DNA from: Dysgonomonas hofstadii
GTDB lineage: Bacteria; Bacteroidota; Bacteroidia; Bacteroidales; Dysgonomonadaceae
Assembly (NCBI RefSeq): GCF_014196915.1
Contig: NZ_JACIEP010000008.1
Coordinates: 124,001 to 188,000, forward strand
Reading direction: 5' to 3'
Length of the DNA: 64,000 bases
Part shown: piece after piece, positions 34,250-43,020 of the stretch
Position numbering within the stretch: the first letter of the stretch is position 1
Layout of the letters: every line of letters starts with the position of its first letter
The notes under the pieces: generated by a model
Seen by the model: only the letters and a program-made list of their open reading frames with translations
Database searches by the model: none
What the model was told of the DNA's origin: nothing
Position numbers and translations under genes: made by a program

Positions 34250-35770
34250 TCAAATGTGCCGCCCTCTCAACAAATCATTAACTGTTTTTACCGGATTAAA
34301 TGTCTCTATAGGAACTTCCACAAAAATAGTACTCCAATCAGACATAGCCCCATTCCAAAGTCCAGGCAATTCCAGAGCTTTCAGCTCTTTTCCATTCTTG
34401 GATTTTCTGGAAATAAATCCGGTATTATAATCTACATAATCTTTCAGATTAAAATGATATCCTCTGTAATCTTTTATTCCACAGACCAGATCGACAGGAT
34501 TAAAATGGGTTCCCTTCTGGAACATTTCTTTTTTCAGAGGATCAGCCATGTTTACCTGAGAACTCTCCAGTATTTGTGGGGAAATAGTCTCATCCTGATT
34601 CACAGCCAGAAAAGGCCCCCCTCCGGGTTCCCCTACGTTCCTGACCATTCCGCAGACACGTATCGGCCTATCCAGTTTCTTTTTCAGATAAAGCACCAAC
34701 TCTGCGTCTTCCAACAGCTTTGTTTCAGGATTCTTTATGTTTAACGTATTCTGTAAAAAATAAAGAATCTCTAACAATTCGTCATGGGTATACTTTCCAC
34801 TGTCTATAAGTTTTAAATACACAAATACTTTTTTCTGAGCCTCAACCAGCACTCCTGCCAGTATTTTCTTGTATTTGGTCTCTACGTCTTTATATTTATC
34901 AGGTACAGTATTGTCTATATTTTTAATAAATACAATATCGGCGTCCAAATCATTTAGGTTTTCGATTAAAGCACCATGTCCCCCAGGACGGAAAATTAAC
35001 TCGCCACCTTCGCGAAAAGGCTCATTATTAGCATCAACTGCTATCGTATCCGTACTAGGCTTCTGTATACTGAAGTTAACGTTATAAGTAACAAAAAGTT
35101 CATTTTCTGCCTCTTCTTTTTTATCAGCTACAAGTCCTTCAAACAGAGCCTTGTGTTCAGGCGACACTGTAAAGTGAATACTGATAAGACCTTCGTCATT
35201 TTTGGCATATAAATAACCTTCTTTCAGATGCTCCTCGACCGGTGTACGGGAGAAGCCGTCATATTTATGAAATTTAAGTAATCCCTTTGGTAGACTGCCA
35301 TAATTAAGGCCTTCAGGCAACAGCAGGTATCGAACAATTGTTTTATATTTATTTTCAGATACCAATGTCAAAATATCCTTTCCTTCTTTTTGCCTGATCA
35401 CATCTTCCAGATCGTTGTAAAAGGCAAAACCTGATAGGTTCTCAAAGAATGTTTTTTCAAATGAAGTCTCCGGTTTATTATAGGGTGCATCTAAAAACTC
35501 AAACAGGTCTTTAAACATGCGGCTTGCCGCTCCCGATGCAGGAACAAACTTCAAGATTTTTTTATTTGGTAAGTTTTTGTACGCCTCCCAGCTTTCGAGA
35601 TAGCGCTTTTCCTCATCCTGAGGTATTACCATAATACCTTTAGCTACCGAAGCGGCCGTAGATAATTCGAGATAGGGAAAACCATTCCTGAAACAATCCA
35701 ATTGCTTTTGCAGTTCTTCTAATGAGATACCCTTTTGCTCAAGACGAATTTTATCTGAATCTGTTATCAT
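34250..35770 (-). CDS. DUF4301 family protein
   Basis: 506 aa. It has the DUF4301 pattern: FVPASGAASRMFKDLFEFL at ~78-96, FRPGGHGALIENLNDLDADI in the middle, VRNVGEPGGGPFLAVNQ and a NPVDLVCGI segment. It resembles nucleotidyltransferase-type folds (PASGAASRM is loop-like), but no activity is established. Cytoplasmic; typical of Bacteroidetes. Transcribed alone. Confidence 0.9.
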   Translation of the reverse strand: MITDSDKIRLEQKGISLEELQKQLDCFRNGFPYLELSTAASVAKGIMVIPQDEEKRYLESWEAYKNLPNKKILKFVPASGAASRMFKDLFEFLDAPYNKPETSFEKTFFENLSGFAFYNDLEDVIRQKEGKDILTLVSENKYKTIVRYLLLPEGLNYGSLPKGLLKFHKYDGFSRTPVEEHLKEGYLYAKNDEGLISIHFTVSPEHKALFEGLVADKKEEAENELFVTYNVNFSIQKPSTDTIAVDANNEPFREGGELIFRPGGHGALIENLNDLDADIVFIKNIDNTVPDKYKDVETKYKKILAGVLVEAQKKVFVYLKLIDSGKYTHDELLEILYFLQNTLNIKNPETKLLEDAELVLYLKKKLDRPIRVCGMVRNVGEPGGGPFLAVNQDETISPQILESSQVNMADPLKKEMFQKGTHFNPVDLVCGIKDYRGYHFNLKDYVDYNTGFISRKSKNGKELKALELPGLWNGAMSDWSTIFVEVPIETFNPVKTVNDLLRGRHI

Positions 35771-35824
35771 AGTTATGCTTAATTACAATTAATGTTTCAG
35801 TGAACAAAACTAACAAAAATATCG

Positions 35825-35832
35825 CAAAGTTA
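35825..35832 (-). promoter_or_regulatory. Possible -7 box for the DUF4301 gene
   Basis: Minus-strand TAACTTTG fits TAnnTTTG; a second candidate TAGTTTTG lies at about 35803-35810. The gene starts at 35770. Confidence 0.4.
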
Positions 35833-36366
35833 CCCCATCTGTTTAAAAAATTCCCATACAACTATTCCGGCTGCAACTGACACATTCAACGAATGTTTAG
35901 TGCCAAATTGCGGAATCTCTATACAACAATCACATGCATCAACCACATCTTGTCCGACGCCTTTCACTTCGTTTCCTAAAACTATGGCATAGTTGTGTTC
36001 TTTATCCAAATGCAGATCATTCAACATAATACTGCCTTCAGCCTGTTCTATGGCACAAACGAAAAAACCCCGTGTCTTGAGATCTGTCACCGCATCTTTT
36101 GTTTTCTCAAAATATCTCCAAGCTACCGAATCTTCAGAGCCTAATGCGGTTTTATGTATTTCGGCATCCGGTGGCGTTGCCGTTATACCACACAGATAAA
36201 CCGCCTCGACAAGAAACGCGTCTGATGACCGGAAGACCGAACCTATATTATTTAAACTCCTTACATTATCCAACACGACCACTAAGGGCGTTTTTATCGC
36301 CTTTTTAAATTCATCAACTGAAACCCTGTTCAGTTCTGTTATTTTCTTCACTCTCATTCTGCTCAT
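35830..36366 (-). CDS. SpoU/TrmH-family RNA methyltransferase
   Basis: 178 aa. SPOUT knot motifs: VVVLDNVRSLNNIGSVFRSSDAF, AIVLGNEVKGV and IPQFGTKHSLNVSVAAGIV. The family methylates the ribose 2'-OH of tRNA or rRNA; the exact target cannot be read from the sequence. It overlaps the folB stop by 4 bp (ATGA), so it is translationally coupled to folB. Confidence 0.9.
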   Translation of the reverse strand: MSRMRVKKITELNRVSVDEFKKAIKTPLVVVLDNVRSLNNIGSVFRSSDAFLVEAVYLCGITATPPDAEIHKTALGSEDSVAWRYFEKTKDAVTDLKTRGFFVCAIEQAEGSIMLNDLHLDKEHNYAIVLGNEVKGVGQDVVDACDCCIEIPQFGTKHSLNVSVAAGIVVWEFFKQMG

Positions 36367-36722
36367 TCAACCAACACAATACTTGCAGAGTCTAGCTGTC
36401 CTCCTACCGGAGGATTGCGTTTAGACAACTTTATTTCTATCTGTTTAATCTGAGGGAATACCTCTTTCAAACGGGAAGTTATTCTTTTTGCTACATGTTC
36501 GAGCAATTTTGAAGGAACATCCATTTCCTGCTTTACAATATCATATATCTCAGCATAACTGACAGTATCGGTCAATTCATCAGAAGTTGCGGCTTTACTC
36601 AGATCCGTTTCTATTCTAAGATTAACAACAAAAACATTACCAACTGCCGTTTCCTGAGGAAAGACGCCATGATTGGCATAAAACACAATATTTTCCAACA
36701 AAATATAGCTTTTCATTCCCAT
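36363..36722 (-). CDS. folB: Dihydroneopterin aldolase
   Basis: 119 aa. It catalyses the aldol cleavage of dihydroneopterin in folate synthesis. Motifs: ENIVFYANHGVFPQETAVGN (conserved HGV and EE-like region), VSYAEIYDIV and LLEHVAKRI. Usual length of ~120 aa. First of a two-gene operon with the SpoU methyltransferase. Confidence 0.93.
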   Translation of the reverse strand: MGMKSYILLENIVFYANHGVFPQETAVGNVFVVNLRIETDLSKAATSDELTDTVSYAEIYDIVKQEMDVPSKLLEHVAKRITSRLKEVFPQIKQIEIKLSKRNPPVGGQLDSASIVLVE

Positions 36723-36739
36723 TCAATATTTTACAGAGG

Positions 36740-36747
36740 CAAAGATA
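36740..36747 (-). promoter_or_regulatory. -7 box of the folB operon
   Basis: Minus-strand TATCTTTG fits TAnnTTTG, 17 bp before the folB start. Confidence 0.6.
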
Positions 36748-36868
36748 AGTAAAAACACAATGCCATGCTACCATCCTCTGACATCAAACCTCTGACAATA
36801 CATGTTATAATGTATTAAAGACATCTTAATTTTTCAGACAAGAATATTCAGTTCTAGGTTATTTTAAC

Positions 36869-36893
36869 TAAGTTTGTCTTTCTAAACAAACTT
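36869..36893 (+). promoter_or_regulatory. -7 box of the bactofilin operon with overlapping inverted repeat
   Basis: TAAGTTTG (36869-36876) fits TAnnTTTG. AAGTTTGT (36870-36877) and ACAAACTT (36886-36893) form a perfect 8-bp inverted repeat over the box and start region; it could be an operator or a 5' stem. The gene begins 16 bp later. Confidence 0.45.
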
Positions 36894-36908
36894 ATTGATA
36901 ATTAAAAC

Positions 36909-37262
36909 ATGGCGAAAATAAAAGAAGTCATAGCTACAACGGCCAGTACACACAATATACTAGCTTCGGGCACAAATATAACAGGGGACATCAGCGCTGA
37001 AGAGGATTTCCGGATCGACGGATCTATAAATGGAAATATTTCGTGCAATGGTAAGATAATCATAGGGTCTCACAGTAAAACTACGGGCGAAATTAAATGT
37101 ATAAACATTGAAATCCTTGGTTGTGTAAAAGGAGATATTTTCTGTTCGGAAAAAGTGATACTAAGAGCTTCTGCAATCCTTGATGGCAACATGAAAACCC
37201 GAATGGTAGAAATAGAGCCGGGAGCCAGATTCACAGGACAATGTTCGATGAACGACGAGTAA
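36909..37262 (+). CDS. Bactofilin
   Basis: 117 aa. Short N-terminal tail, then a right-handed beta helix of repeated G-x-I/V units: LASGTNITGDISAEEDFRID, GSINGNISCNGKIIIG and EIKCINIEILGCVKGDIFC. Bactofilins polymerise into membrane-associated filaments that affect cell shape and wall synthesis. It begins a long run of plus-strand genes to 42956; the aminopeptidase gene starts 40 bp later. Confidence 0.93.
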   Translation: MAKIKEVIATTASTHNILASGTNITGDISAEEDFRIDGSINGNISCNGKIIIGSHSKTTGEIKCINIEILGCVKGDIFCSEKVILRASAILDGNMKTRMVEIEPGARFTGQCSMNDE

Positions 37263-37302
37263 ATAAGATATTTAGCTTAACTAATATATAAAAATATTAA
37301 TC

Positions 37303-39084
37303 ATGAGTAACACGATCAATAAAAGGCTGAATTCCTTACGTAAATTCATGGAAGAAAAAGGCTTACATGCCTTTATAGTACCCAGCACCGATTCTCACCT
37401 GAGTGAATATCCCGCCTCGCACTGGGCGTCCCGCGAATGGATCAGTGGTTTTACGGGATCGGCAGGGACAATTGTTGTCACCAGAGAAAAAGCCGGTCTT
37501 TGGACAGACTCACGCTATTTTTTGCAAGCAGGCAAAGAACTGGAAGAAACTGAAATCATCTTATTTAAAGACGGATTGCCTGAGACACCCACAATGGAGG
37601 AATGGCTGACAACCGAACTTGGTAAAGGTGAATACGTAGGCATCGACGGAAATGTATATGCTTCAAAAGATGCATTCAACCTTACTCATAAGCTGAACAT
37701 GAAAGAGCTGCACCTGATCAGCGATTATGATCCGTTTGATGCGATATGGCACGACAGACCTGAAATTCCTACAAATACAATTTTTGCATTTCCTGAAAAA
37801 TACTCGGGGGAATCTACCAAACATAAAATAACCCGCATATGTGATGCTGTAGAGAAAGCAGGAGCCGACTCCCTGCTCGTAGCCTCATTAGATACTATTG
37901 CGTGGATATTCAACATCAGAGGTAATGATGTAAAATGTAATCCCGTGGCTGTAAGTTATGCCTATGTTTCGAGAAAAGAGTCTGTATTATTTATAAATCC
38001 GAAGAAACTAACAAGCGAAGTTGCAGATTACCTGAAAGAGCAAGGTGTTATATTAGCAGAATATGATAAAGTCTTCGATTATGTTTCCAATATCAAGGAA
38101 ACTGTTTGCCTGGATGCCAACAAGATCACATTCAAACTATACAACACTATTCCAAGTGATTGCAAAATAATAGAAAACGCACCGTCTCCGGCCGACCTGA
38201 TGAAAAGTATCAAGAACGAAACCGAGATACAAGGCTTTAACAAAGCTATGGAAAAAGACGGCGTAGCGTTGATACGCTTCCTCATGTGGCTCGAAAAGGC
38301 AGTGCCTGCAGGCGGAGTTTCCGAAATAATGATCCCAGGGAAATTAGTAGAATATCGTAGCCAACAGGATGGATTTGTAGGGGAAAGCTTTGACACTATT
38401 TCGGGATATAATCCGAATGGGGCAATAGTCCACTATCATGTTTCAAAAGAAAGTTCGCTGGACGTAAAACCCGAAGGTTTTCTGCTTGTAGACTCCGGTG
38501 CACAGTATTTCGACGGCACAACGGATATTACACGTACCATTGCCGTAGGGCCATTGACAGAACAGATGAAGAAAGATTATACAATGGTTCTGAAAGGACA
38601 TATCAATATTGCTACTGCTATTTATCCGCAAGGGACAAGAGGCAGCCAGATCGACATACTAGCCCGCAAAGCGTTATGGGATAACGGGCTCAATTATCTT
38701 CACGGTACAGGACATGGTATCGGTCATTTCCTGAATGTACATGAAGGGCCTCAGAATATAAGGATGAACGAGAATCCTACTACCCTGCAAATTGGCATGG
38801 TTACATCGAATGAACCGGGAATATACAGAGCCAATCAATACGGTATCCGTATAGAGAACCTCATACTTACACAGCATGAGGTAACAACAGAATTCGGAGA
38901 GTTTTATTCTTTTAAAACACTAACCCTTTGTCCGATAGATAAAACTCCGATTGTGAAGGAGATGCTGACTGACAAAGAAATAGAATGGTTCAATTTATAT
39001 CATAAATTTGTATATGATCGTCTTTCTCCATTGTTGAATGAGGAAGAAAAACATTGGTTAAAAGAAAAGACAAATGAAATTTAA
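37303..39084 (+). CDS. Xaa-Pro aminopeptidase (M24B)
   Basis: 593 aa. It releases N-terminal residues preceding proline. Two creatinase-type N-terminal domains (AFIVPSTDSHLSEYPA; LLVASLDTIAWIFNIRG) precede the pita-bread catalytic domain: LLVDSGAQYFDGTTDITRT (Asp ligands), HGTGHGIGHFLNVHEGP (His) and SNEPGIY (Glu). Length matches the long aminopeptidase P class found in Bacteroidetes. The stop overlaps the next gene by 11 bp. Confidence 0.94.
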   Translation: MSNTINKRLNSLRKFMEEKGLHAFIVPSTDSHLSEYPASHWASREWISGFTGSAGTIVVTREKAGLWTDSRYFLQAGKELEETEIILFKDGLPETPTMEEWLTTELGKGEYVGIDGNVYASKDAFNLTHKLNMKELHLISDYDPFDAIWHDRPEIPTNTIFAFPEKYSGESTKHKITRICDAVEKAGADSLLVASLDTIAWIFNIRGNDVKCNPVAVSYAYVSRKESVLFINPKKLTSEVADYLKEQGVILAEYDKVFDYVSNIKETVCLDANKITFKLYNTIPSDCKIIENAPSPADLMKSIKNETEIQGFNKAMEKDGVALIRFLMWLEKAVPAGGVSEIMIPGKLVEYRSQQDGFVGESFDTISGYNPNGAIVHYHVSKESSLDVKPEGFLLVDSGAQYFDGTTDITRTIAVGPLTEQMKKDYTMVLKGHINIATAIYPQGTRGSQIDILARKALWDNGLNYLHGTGHGIGHFLNVHEGPQNIRMNENPTTLQIGMVTSNEPGIYRANQYGIRIENLILTQHEVTTEFGEFYSFKTLTLCPIDKTPIVKEMLTDKEIEWFNLYHKFVYDRLSPLLNEEEKHWLKEKTNEI

Positions 39085-40501
39085 TATCCTGATAGTTATG
39101 AGCCTCCTCTTCTGCAACGTGGAGGCTCATAATTACACAAACAAACAAAATAAAGGCTTTCGCCTGGAAGTGACTATTCCTACACAAAAAAATAATATTT
39201 TATACTTGGGACAATACTGGAAAGATAAGACTTACGCAATAGATTCAGTAAAATTATCGGACGAAGGCAAAGGTGTATTTTCAATAGCTGACGGATTACA
39301 GCAAGGCCAATACTTCCTGCATATCAAACTGGCATTCCAAGCCGATTTTCTCATTGGAGACGAACAGCATAACATAAAAATGCAGCTGAGCGAATACGCA
39401 TCTACCGGAAACAAAGTTACCGGAAGTAAAGACACCGAGCGCCTGTGGAACTATTTATCGCAGATCGAAGATTATAACACAAAGATAAATTCCCTGCAAT
39501 TAAGCATGACGGACAGTACACTGACAGAAGACAAACGCTCTGAACTATCAACACAAATAAAAAATCTGATCGAAAAACGAAAAGATTTCAGTATCAATTT
39601 TAATAAAGAAAATAAACACAACTGGGCCGGAAAACTGGTGAAAGGCCTTGAGCCTGTAGCTTTGCCATATCCAAATCCTCAGAATAAACAGGAAATAGAC
39701 GCAAACAGGAAGTACGGACAAATACACTTCTTTGACAATGTCGACCTTACCGATCCACGTTTCTGGAATACAAACTACTTTGACAGCTACATAGACACTT
39801 ACATGAAAGAATGGGTAGAATTTATCCCTGATTCGTTAGCTTCGGCGGCAAGCAGCCTTGTTGCAAAAACAAAAGAGAATGATGTTTGTTTTAAAGAAAT
39901 GTTGTCGAAACTTTTCAACCAGTCAATGACCAGCAAGAAGATGGGTGATGAAAACATATGGGCACGTTTGTTTGAGGATTATGTTGTCGATAAAAACATA
40001 TCCTGGATAGATGCTAAGCAGATGGTTGAAATAAAAAGCATGTATGAAAATATAAAGAACAACAGGATCGGCATGACCGCCATAAATATCCCGTTGAAAA
40101 CAACAGAGGGCGATTCCATTAATACATCCGAAATAGTTTCCGATTACATTGTTTTGTATTTCTATGATCTCAACTGCGGGCATTGCACAACAGAAACACC
40201 CAGGTTACACAACGAACTGTATGAAAAGTATAAAGACAAAGGATTAAAAATTATAGCGATCAACATTGGTTCGGATAAGAAGGAATGGGTAGAGTATATA
40301 CAAAAACATAATCTTACAGACTGGATCAATGCCGCTGATATGGATTACAAATCACAGTATTGGCTGAATTATGATCTTTCGGGCATACCAATGACTTATT
40401 TGCTGGATAAGGATAAAAAAATAATAGCTAAAAAGATAGACACAAAACAAATAGATACATTATTAGAATATTACATAAAAGATAAGAATGGCACTAATTA
40501 A
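39074..40501 (+). CDS. Exported thioredoxin-like protein with DUF5106-type middle
   Basis: 475 aa. Signal peptide MKFNILIVMSLLFCNVEA. An N-terminal DUF4369-like beta domain (ILYLGQYWKDKTYAID) is followed by a helical DUF5106-like part and, from ~340, a TlpA-type thioredoxin domain with CGHC in YDLNCGHCTTETP. Probably a periplasmic thiol-disulfide enzyme. It overlaps the genes on both sides (11 and 14 bp), indicating tight co-transcription with aminopeptidase P and the gamma carbonic anhydrase. Confidence 0.85.
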   Translation: MKFNILIVMSLLFCNVEAHNYTNKQNKGFRLEVTIPTQKNNILYLGQYWKDKTYAIDSVKLSDEGKGVFSIADGLQQGQYFLHIKLAFQADFLIGDEQHNIKMQLSEYASTGNKVTGSKDTERLWNYLSQIEDYNTKINSLQLSMTDSTLTEDKRSELSTQIKNLIEKRKDFSINFNKENKHNWAGKLVKGLEPVALPYPNPQNKQEIDANRKYGQIHFFDNVDLTDPRFWNTNYFDSYIDTYMKEWVEFIPDSLASAASSLVAKTKENDVCFKEMLSKLFNQSMTSKKMGDENIWARLFEDYVVDKNISWIDAKQMVEIKSMYENIKNNRIGMTAINIPLKTTEGDSINTSEIVSDYIVLYFYDLNCGHCTTETPRLHNELYEKYKDKGLKIIAINIGSDKKEWVEYIQKHNLTDWINAADMDYKSQYWLNYDLSGIPMTYLLDKDKKIIAKKIDTKQIDTLLEYYIKDKNGTN

Positions 40502-41012
40502 AGAAGTCAGAGGCTTTACGCCCGAAATAGGAGATAATACATATCTGGCCGATAACGCTACTGTCATTGGCGATGTGGTAATAGGTAACGATTGCAGCAT
40601 TTGGTTCAATGCCGTATTGCGGGGCGATGTAAATTCGATCCGTATAGGCGACAGGGTTAATATACAAGATGGCAGTGTGCTACATACTCTATATCAGAAA
40701 TCTGTGGTGGAAATCGGCGACGATGTCTCTGTAGGTCATAATGTTGTAATACATGGAGCAAAGATAGAAAATGGAGCTCTGATAGGCATGGGAGCAATTG
40801 TACTCGATCACGCTGTCATCGGTGAAGGAGCAATCGTTGCTGCCGGATCGGTAATACTCAGTGGCACAAAAGTAGAACCGGGTAGTATTTATGCCGGAGT
40901 CCCAGCTAAATTTGTAAAGAAAGTCGATCCTGACCAGGCTAAAGAAATAAACCAGAAGATAGCAAAGAATTACCTGATGTATTCGGGCTGGTTCAAGGAG
41001 GAAGAGGAATAA
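40488..41012 (+). CDS. Gamma-class carbonic anhydrase family protein
   Basis: 174 aa. Left-handed beta helix from hexapeptide repeats: VIGDVVIGNDCSIWFNAVLR, GDVNSIRIGDRVNIQDGSV, VSVGHNVVIHGAKIENGALI. His residues in VLHTLY, VGHN and VIHG match the zinc-binding positions of the YrdA/PaaY/CaiE subfamily. Function may be CO2 hydration or another; many members have low activity. Overlaps the preceding gene by 14 bp. Confidence 0.9.
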   Translation: MALIKEVRGFTPEIGDNTYLADNATVIGDVVIGNDCSIWFNAVLRGDVNSIRIGDRVNIQDGSVLHTLYQKSVVEIGDDVSVGHNVVIHGAKIENGALIGMGAIVLDHAVIGEGAIVAAGSVILSGTKVEPGSIYAGVPAKFVKKVDPDQAKEINQKIAKNYLMYSGWFKEEEE

Positions 41013-41024
41013 AACATCCAGTTT

Positions 41025-41516
41025 TTGGAAGATATAATAATCAGGGAAATAAAGGAAGGAGAGTATAGCATCCTGGAAGATATGCTGTATGAAGCCATAT
41101 TTCAGGAAGAAAACACGAATTCTTTTCCCCGCGAAATAATAAGAGAGCCGGACATTTATGTTTACATAGATGGATTCGGCTCTTTTCCTGACGACCATTG
41201 CCTTGTAGCAGTAACAGATAATAAAATCATTGGTGCGGTTTGGACAAGAATTTTGAACAGAGATGTAAAAGGGTTTGGAAATATAGACAGCAAAACACCA
41301 GAATTCGCGATATCTCTATTTAAAGAATTCCGTAACAAAGGTTATGGTTCTATAATGATGAAGCAAATGATCGATCTCCTTAAAGAAGAAGGATATGAAC
41401 AAACTTCTCTAAGTGTGAACAAGAATAATTATGCAGTTAAAATGTATAAAAAACTGGGATTTGAGATCATACAGGAGAACAAACACGATTATCTGATGTT
41501 ATTAAAGTTAAAATAA
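41025..41516 (+). CDS. GNAT acetyltransferase
   Basis: 163 aa. It probably starts at TTG 41025; no ATG is in frame between the preceding stop codon and this point, and the next ATG (MLYEA) would cut into the fold. Acetyl-CoA binding segment: FKEFRNKGYGSIMMKQMIDLL (the RxxGxG/A-like loop) and SVNKNNYAVKMYKKLGFEI near the end. Substrate unknown. It lies 12 bp after the carbonic anhydrase gene. Confidence 0.85.
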   Translation: MEDIIIREIKEGEYSILEDMLYEAIFQEENTNSFPREIIREPDIYVYIDGFGSFPDDHCLVAVTDNKIIGAVWTRILNRDVKGFGNIDSKTPEFAISLFKEFRNKGYGSIMMKQMIDLLKEEGYEQTSLSVNKNNYAVKMYKKLGFEIIQENKHDYLMLLKLK

Positions 41517-41523
41517 ACAATAA

Positions 41524-41997
41524 ATGAAAGCAATAAATATCTTTTTCAAATTAGCTGCAAGTACCATCTTTGCTTCGGTAATTCTCTCCGCATGTAACCC
41601 TGCGAAAAAAGAAGCAACAGACAAAAAGGAAGAGACAAAAGCAGAAGTAACCGACACGATGAAGATGCAATTCAACACAGTTAATGTAGACAGCATGTAT
41701 ATCATGTTTCCCGATAAGGATGAAAAGTATATAATCGGTGATACGGATAAAAACAAACTTGGAGAATATTTTGCTTTATCAGTAAACGATACCCTATGGA
41801 ACAACAGCGGTATTATGGTAAAAATGGTGGCACCTGATTATACAATTATTTCGCACTATAAAGACAAACCCCAGGATGATAACACATGGCTCATGATATG
41901 GAAAGAGAGCGGCAGAATCAAATATGATAATAAATGGTATTTTGCTGACGGACAAAAGAAAAATGAAATTTATCAGATTCTGGGTAGTTACAAATAG
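41524..41997 (+). CDS. Lipoprotein of unknown function (157 aa)
   Basis: Signal peptide with lipobox FASVILSACNPAKKE, then a Lys/Glu-rich linker and a small domain with DSMYIMFPDKDEKYIIG and WYFADGQKKNEIY. No family recognised. It is 7 bp after the acetyltransferase gene and is part of the same run of genes. Confidence 0.75.
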   Translation: MKAINIFFKLAASTIFASVILSACNPAKKEATDKKEETKAEVTDTMKMQFNTVNVDSMYIMFPDKDEKYIIGDTDKNKLGEYFALSVNDTLWNNSGIMVKMVAPDYTIISHYKDKPQDDNTWLMIWKESGRIKYDNKWYFADGQKKNEIYQILGSYK

Positions 41998-42041
41998 ACT
42001 AAAAACAATCATAGTTCCCTGCACCCTAAAAAAATACGCTT

Positions 42042-42956
42042 ATGAAGAAAGAGGTTTTAAAAAAGTTAATCGCAGAGCCCGGCAAAAAGCATAAAGTATC
42101 GGATTTCAAAACCGATTATACTGCAGGATTGAAAAAGAAAGACGCAAAAGACCTCCTGCAGGAAAATATAGAAAGATTGGCCGAATTACAGGACAAGCTA
42201 TATGCTCACGACAGATTTGCTGTATTAGTCATCTTTCAGGCAATGGACGCTGCCGGCAAAGATGGCACTATCAAGCATGTAATGTCGGGCATCAATCCGC
42301 AAGGCTGTCAGGTATACTCCTTTAAAGTACCATCAGCAGAAGATTTAGATCATGACTATCTGTGGAGGATATACAAATGCCTGCCCGAACGTGGTCGTAT
42401 AGGCATATTCAACAGGTCGCACTATGAAGATGTATTAGTAGCAAAAGTGCATCCATCTATAGTATTGAACGGAAAACTGCCGGATATCAATAAAACAGAA
42501 GACATTGACGACAAATTCTGGGAAAAACGCTATCGTCAGATTAACGATTTAGAAAGACATCTGACCGAAAACGGGACTATTGTACTCAAATTTTTCCTGA
42601 ATGTATCGCATGAGGAACAGGAAATCCGTTTTATGGCACGGCTCGAAGACGAGTCGAAGAACTGGAAATTTTCTTCCGCAGACCTCAAAGAGCGCACTTA
42701 TTGGAACGATTATATGAAAGCTTATTCCGACATGCTTAGCGAGACATCTACCGAAAATGCGCCATGGTATGTTATTCCGGCTGACAACAAATGGTTTATG
42801 CGTTATGCTGTAGGCCAGATCATTGGAGACCGCATGGAAGAACTTGGACTCCACTACCCTATTTTGGATGAAGCGGCAAAACTGGATATCGAGAATGCTA
42901 AGAAAATTTTATCGGAAAGTAAGGAACCGGAGAAAGAAAAGAAAGAAAAGAAGTAA
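42042..42956 (+). CDS. ppk2: Polyphosphate kinase 2 family protein
   Basis: 304 aa. Walker A in FQAMDAAGKDGTIKHVMSG, a lid region GIFNRSHYEDVLVAKVHP (Walker B-like with R and Y-E-D) and an ARLEDESKNWKFSSADLKER segment match PPK2 of the single-domain class. It transfers phosphate between polyphosphate and nucleotides. The C-terminus is a Lys/Glu-rich tail. Last gene of the bactofilin run, before a strong bidirectional terminator. Confidence 0.93.
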   Translation: MKKEVLKKLIAEPGKKHKVSDFKTDYTAGLKKKDAKDLLQENIERLAELQDKLYAHDRFAVLVIFQAMDAAGKDGTIKHVMSGINPQGCQVYSFKVPSAEDLDHDYLWRIYKCLPERGRIGIFNRSHYEDVLVAKVHPSIVLNGKLPDINKTEDIDDKFWEKRYRQINDLERHLTENGTIVLKFFLNVSHEEQEIRFMARLEDESKNWKFSSADLKERTYWNDYMKAYSDMLSETSTENAPWYVIPADNKWFMRYAVGQIIGDRMEELGLHYPILDEAAKLDIENAKKILSESKEPEKEKKEKK

Positions 42957-42957
42957 T

Positions 42958-42997
42958 AATAAAGAAAGGCTGACCATCTGGTCAGCCTTTCTTTATT
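42958..42997. terminator. Bidirectional terminator between ppk2 and corA
   Basis: An 18-bp perfect stem (42958-42975 with 42980-42997) around a 4-base ATCT loop, with A/T-rich flanks. It serves the convergent ppk2 and corA genes. Confidence 0.92.
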
Positions 42998-43020
42998 TAT
43001 TCGCTTATCTGATAAAAATA

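Noticed and set aside
40689-41198. 169-codon antisense frame over the gamma carbonic anhydrase and acetyltransferase genes
   Set aside because: Tyr/Phe/Cys-rich shadow of two real genes; no family pattern.
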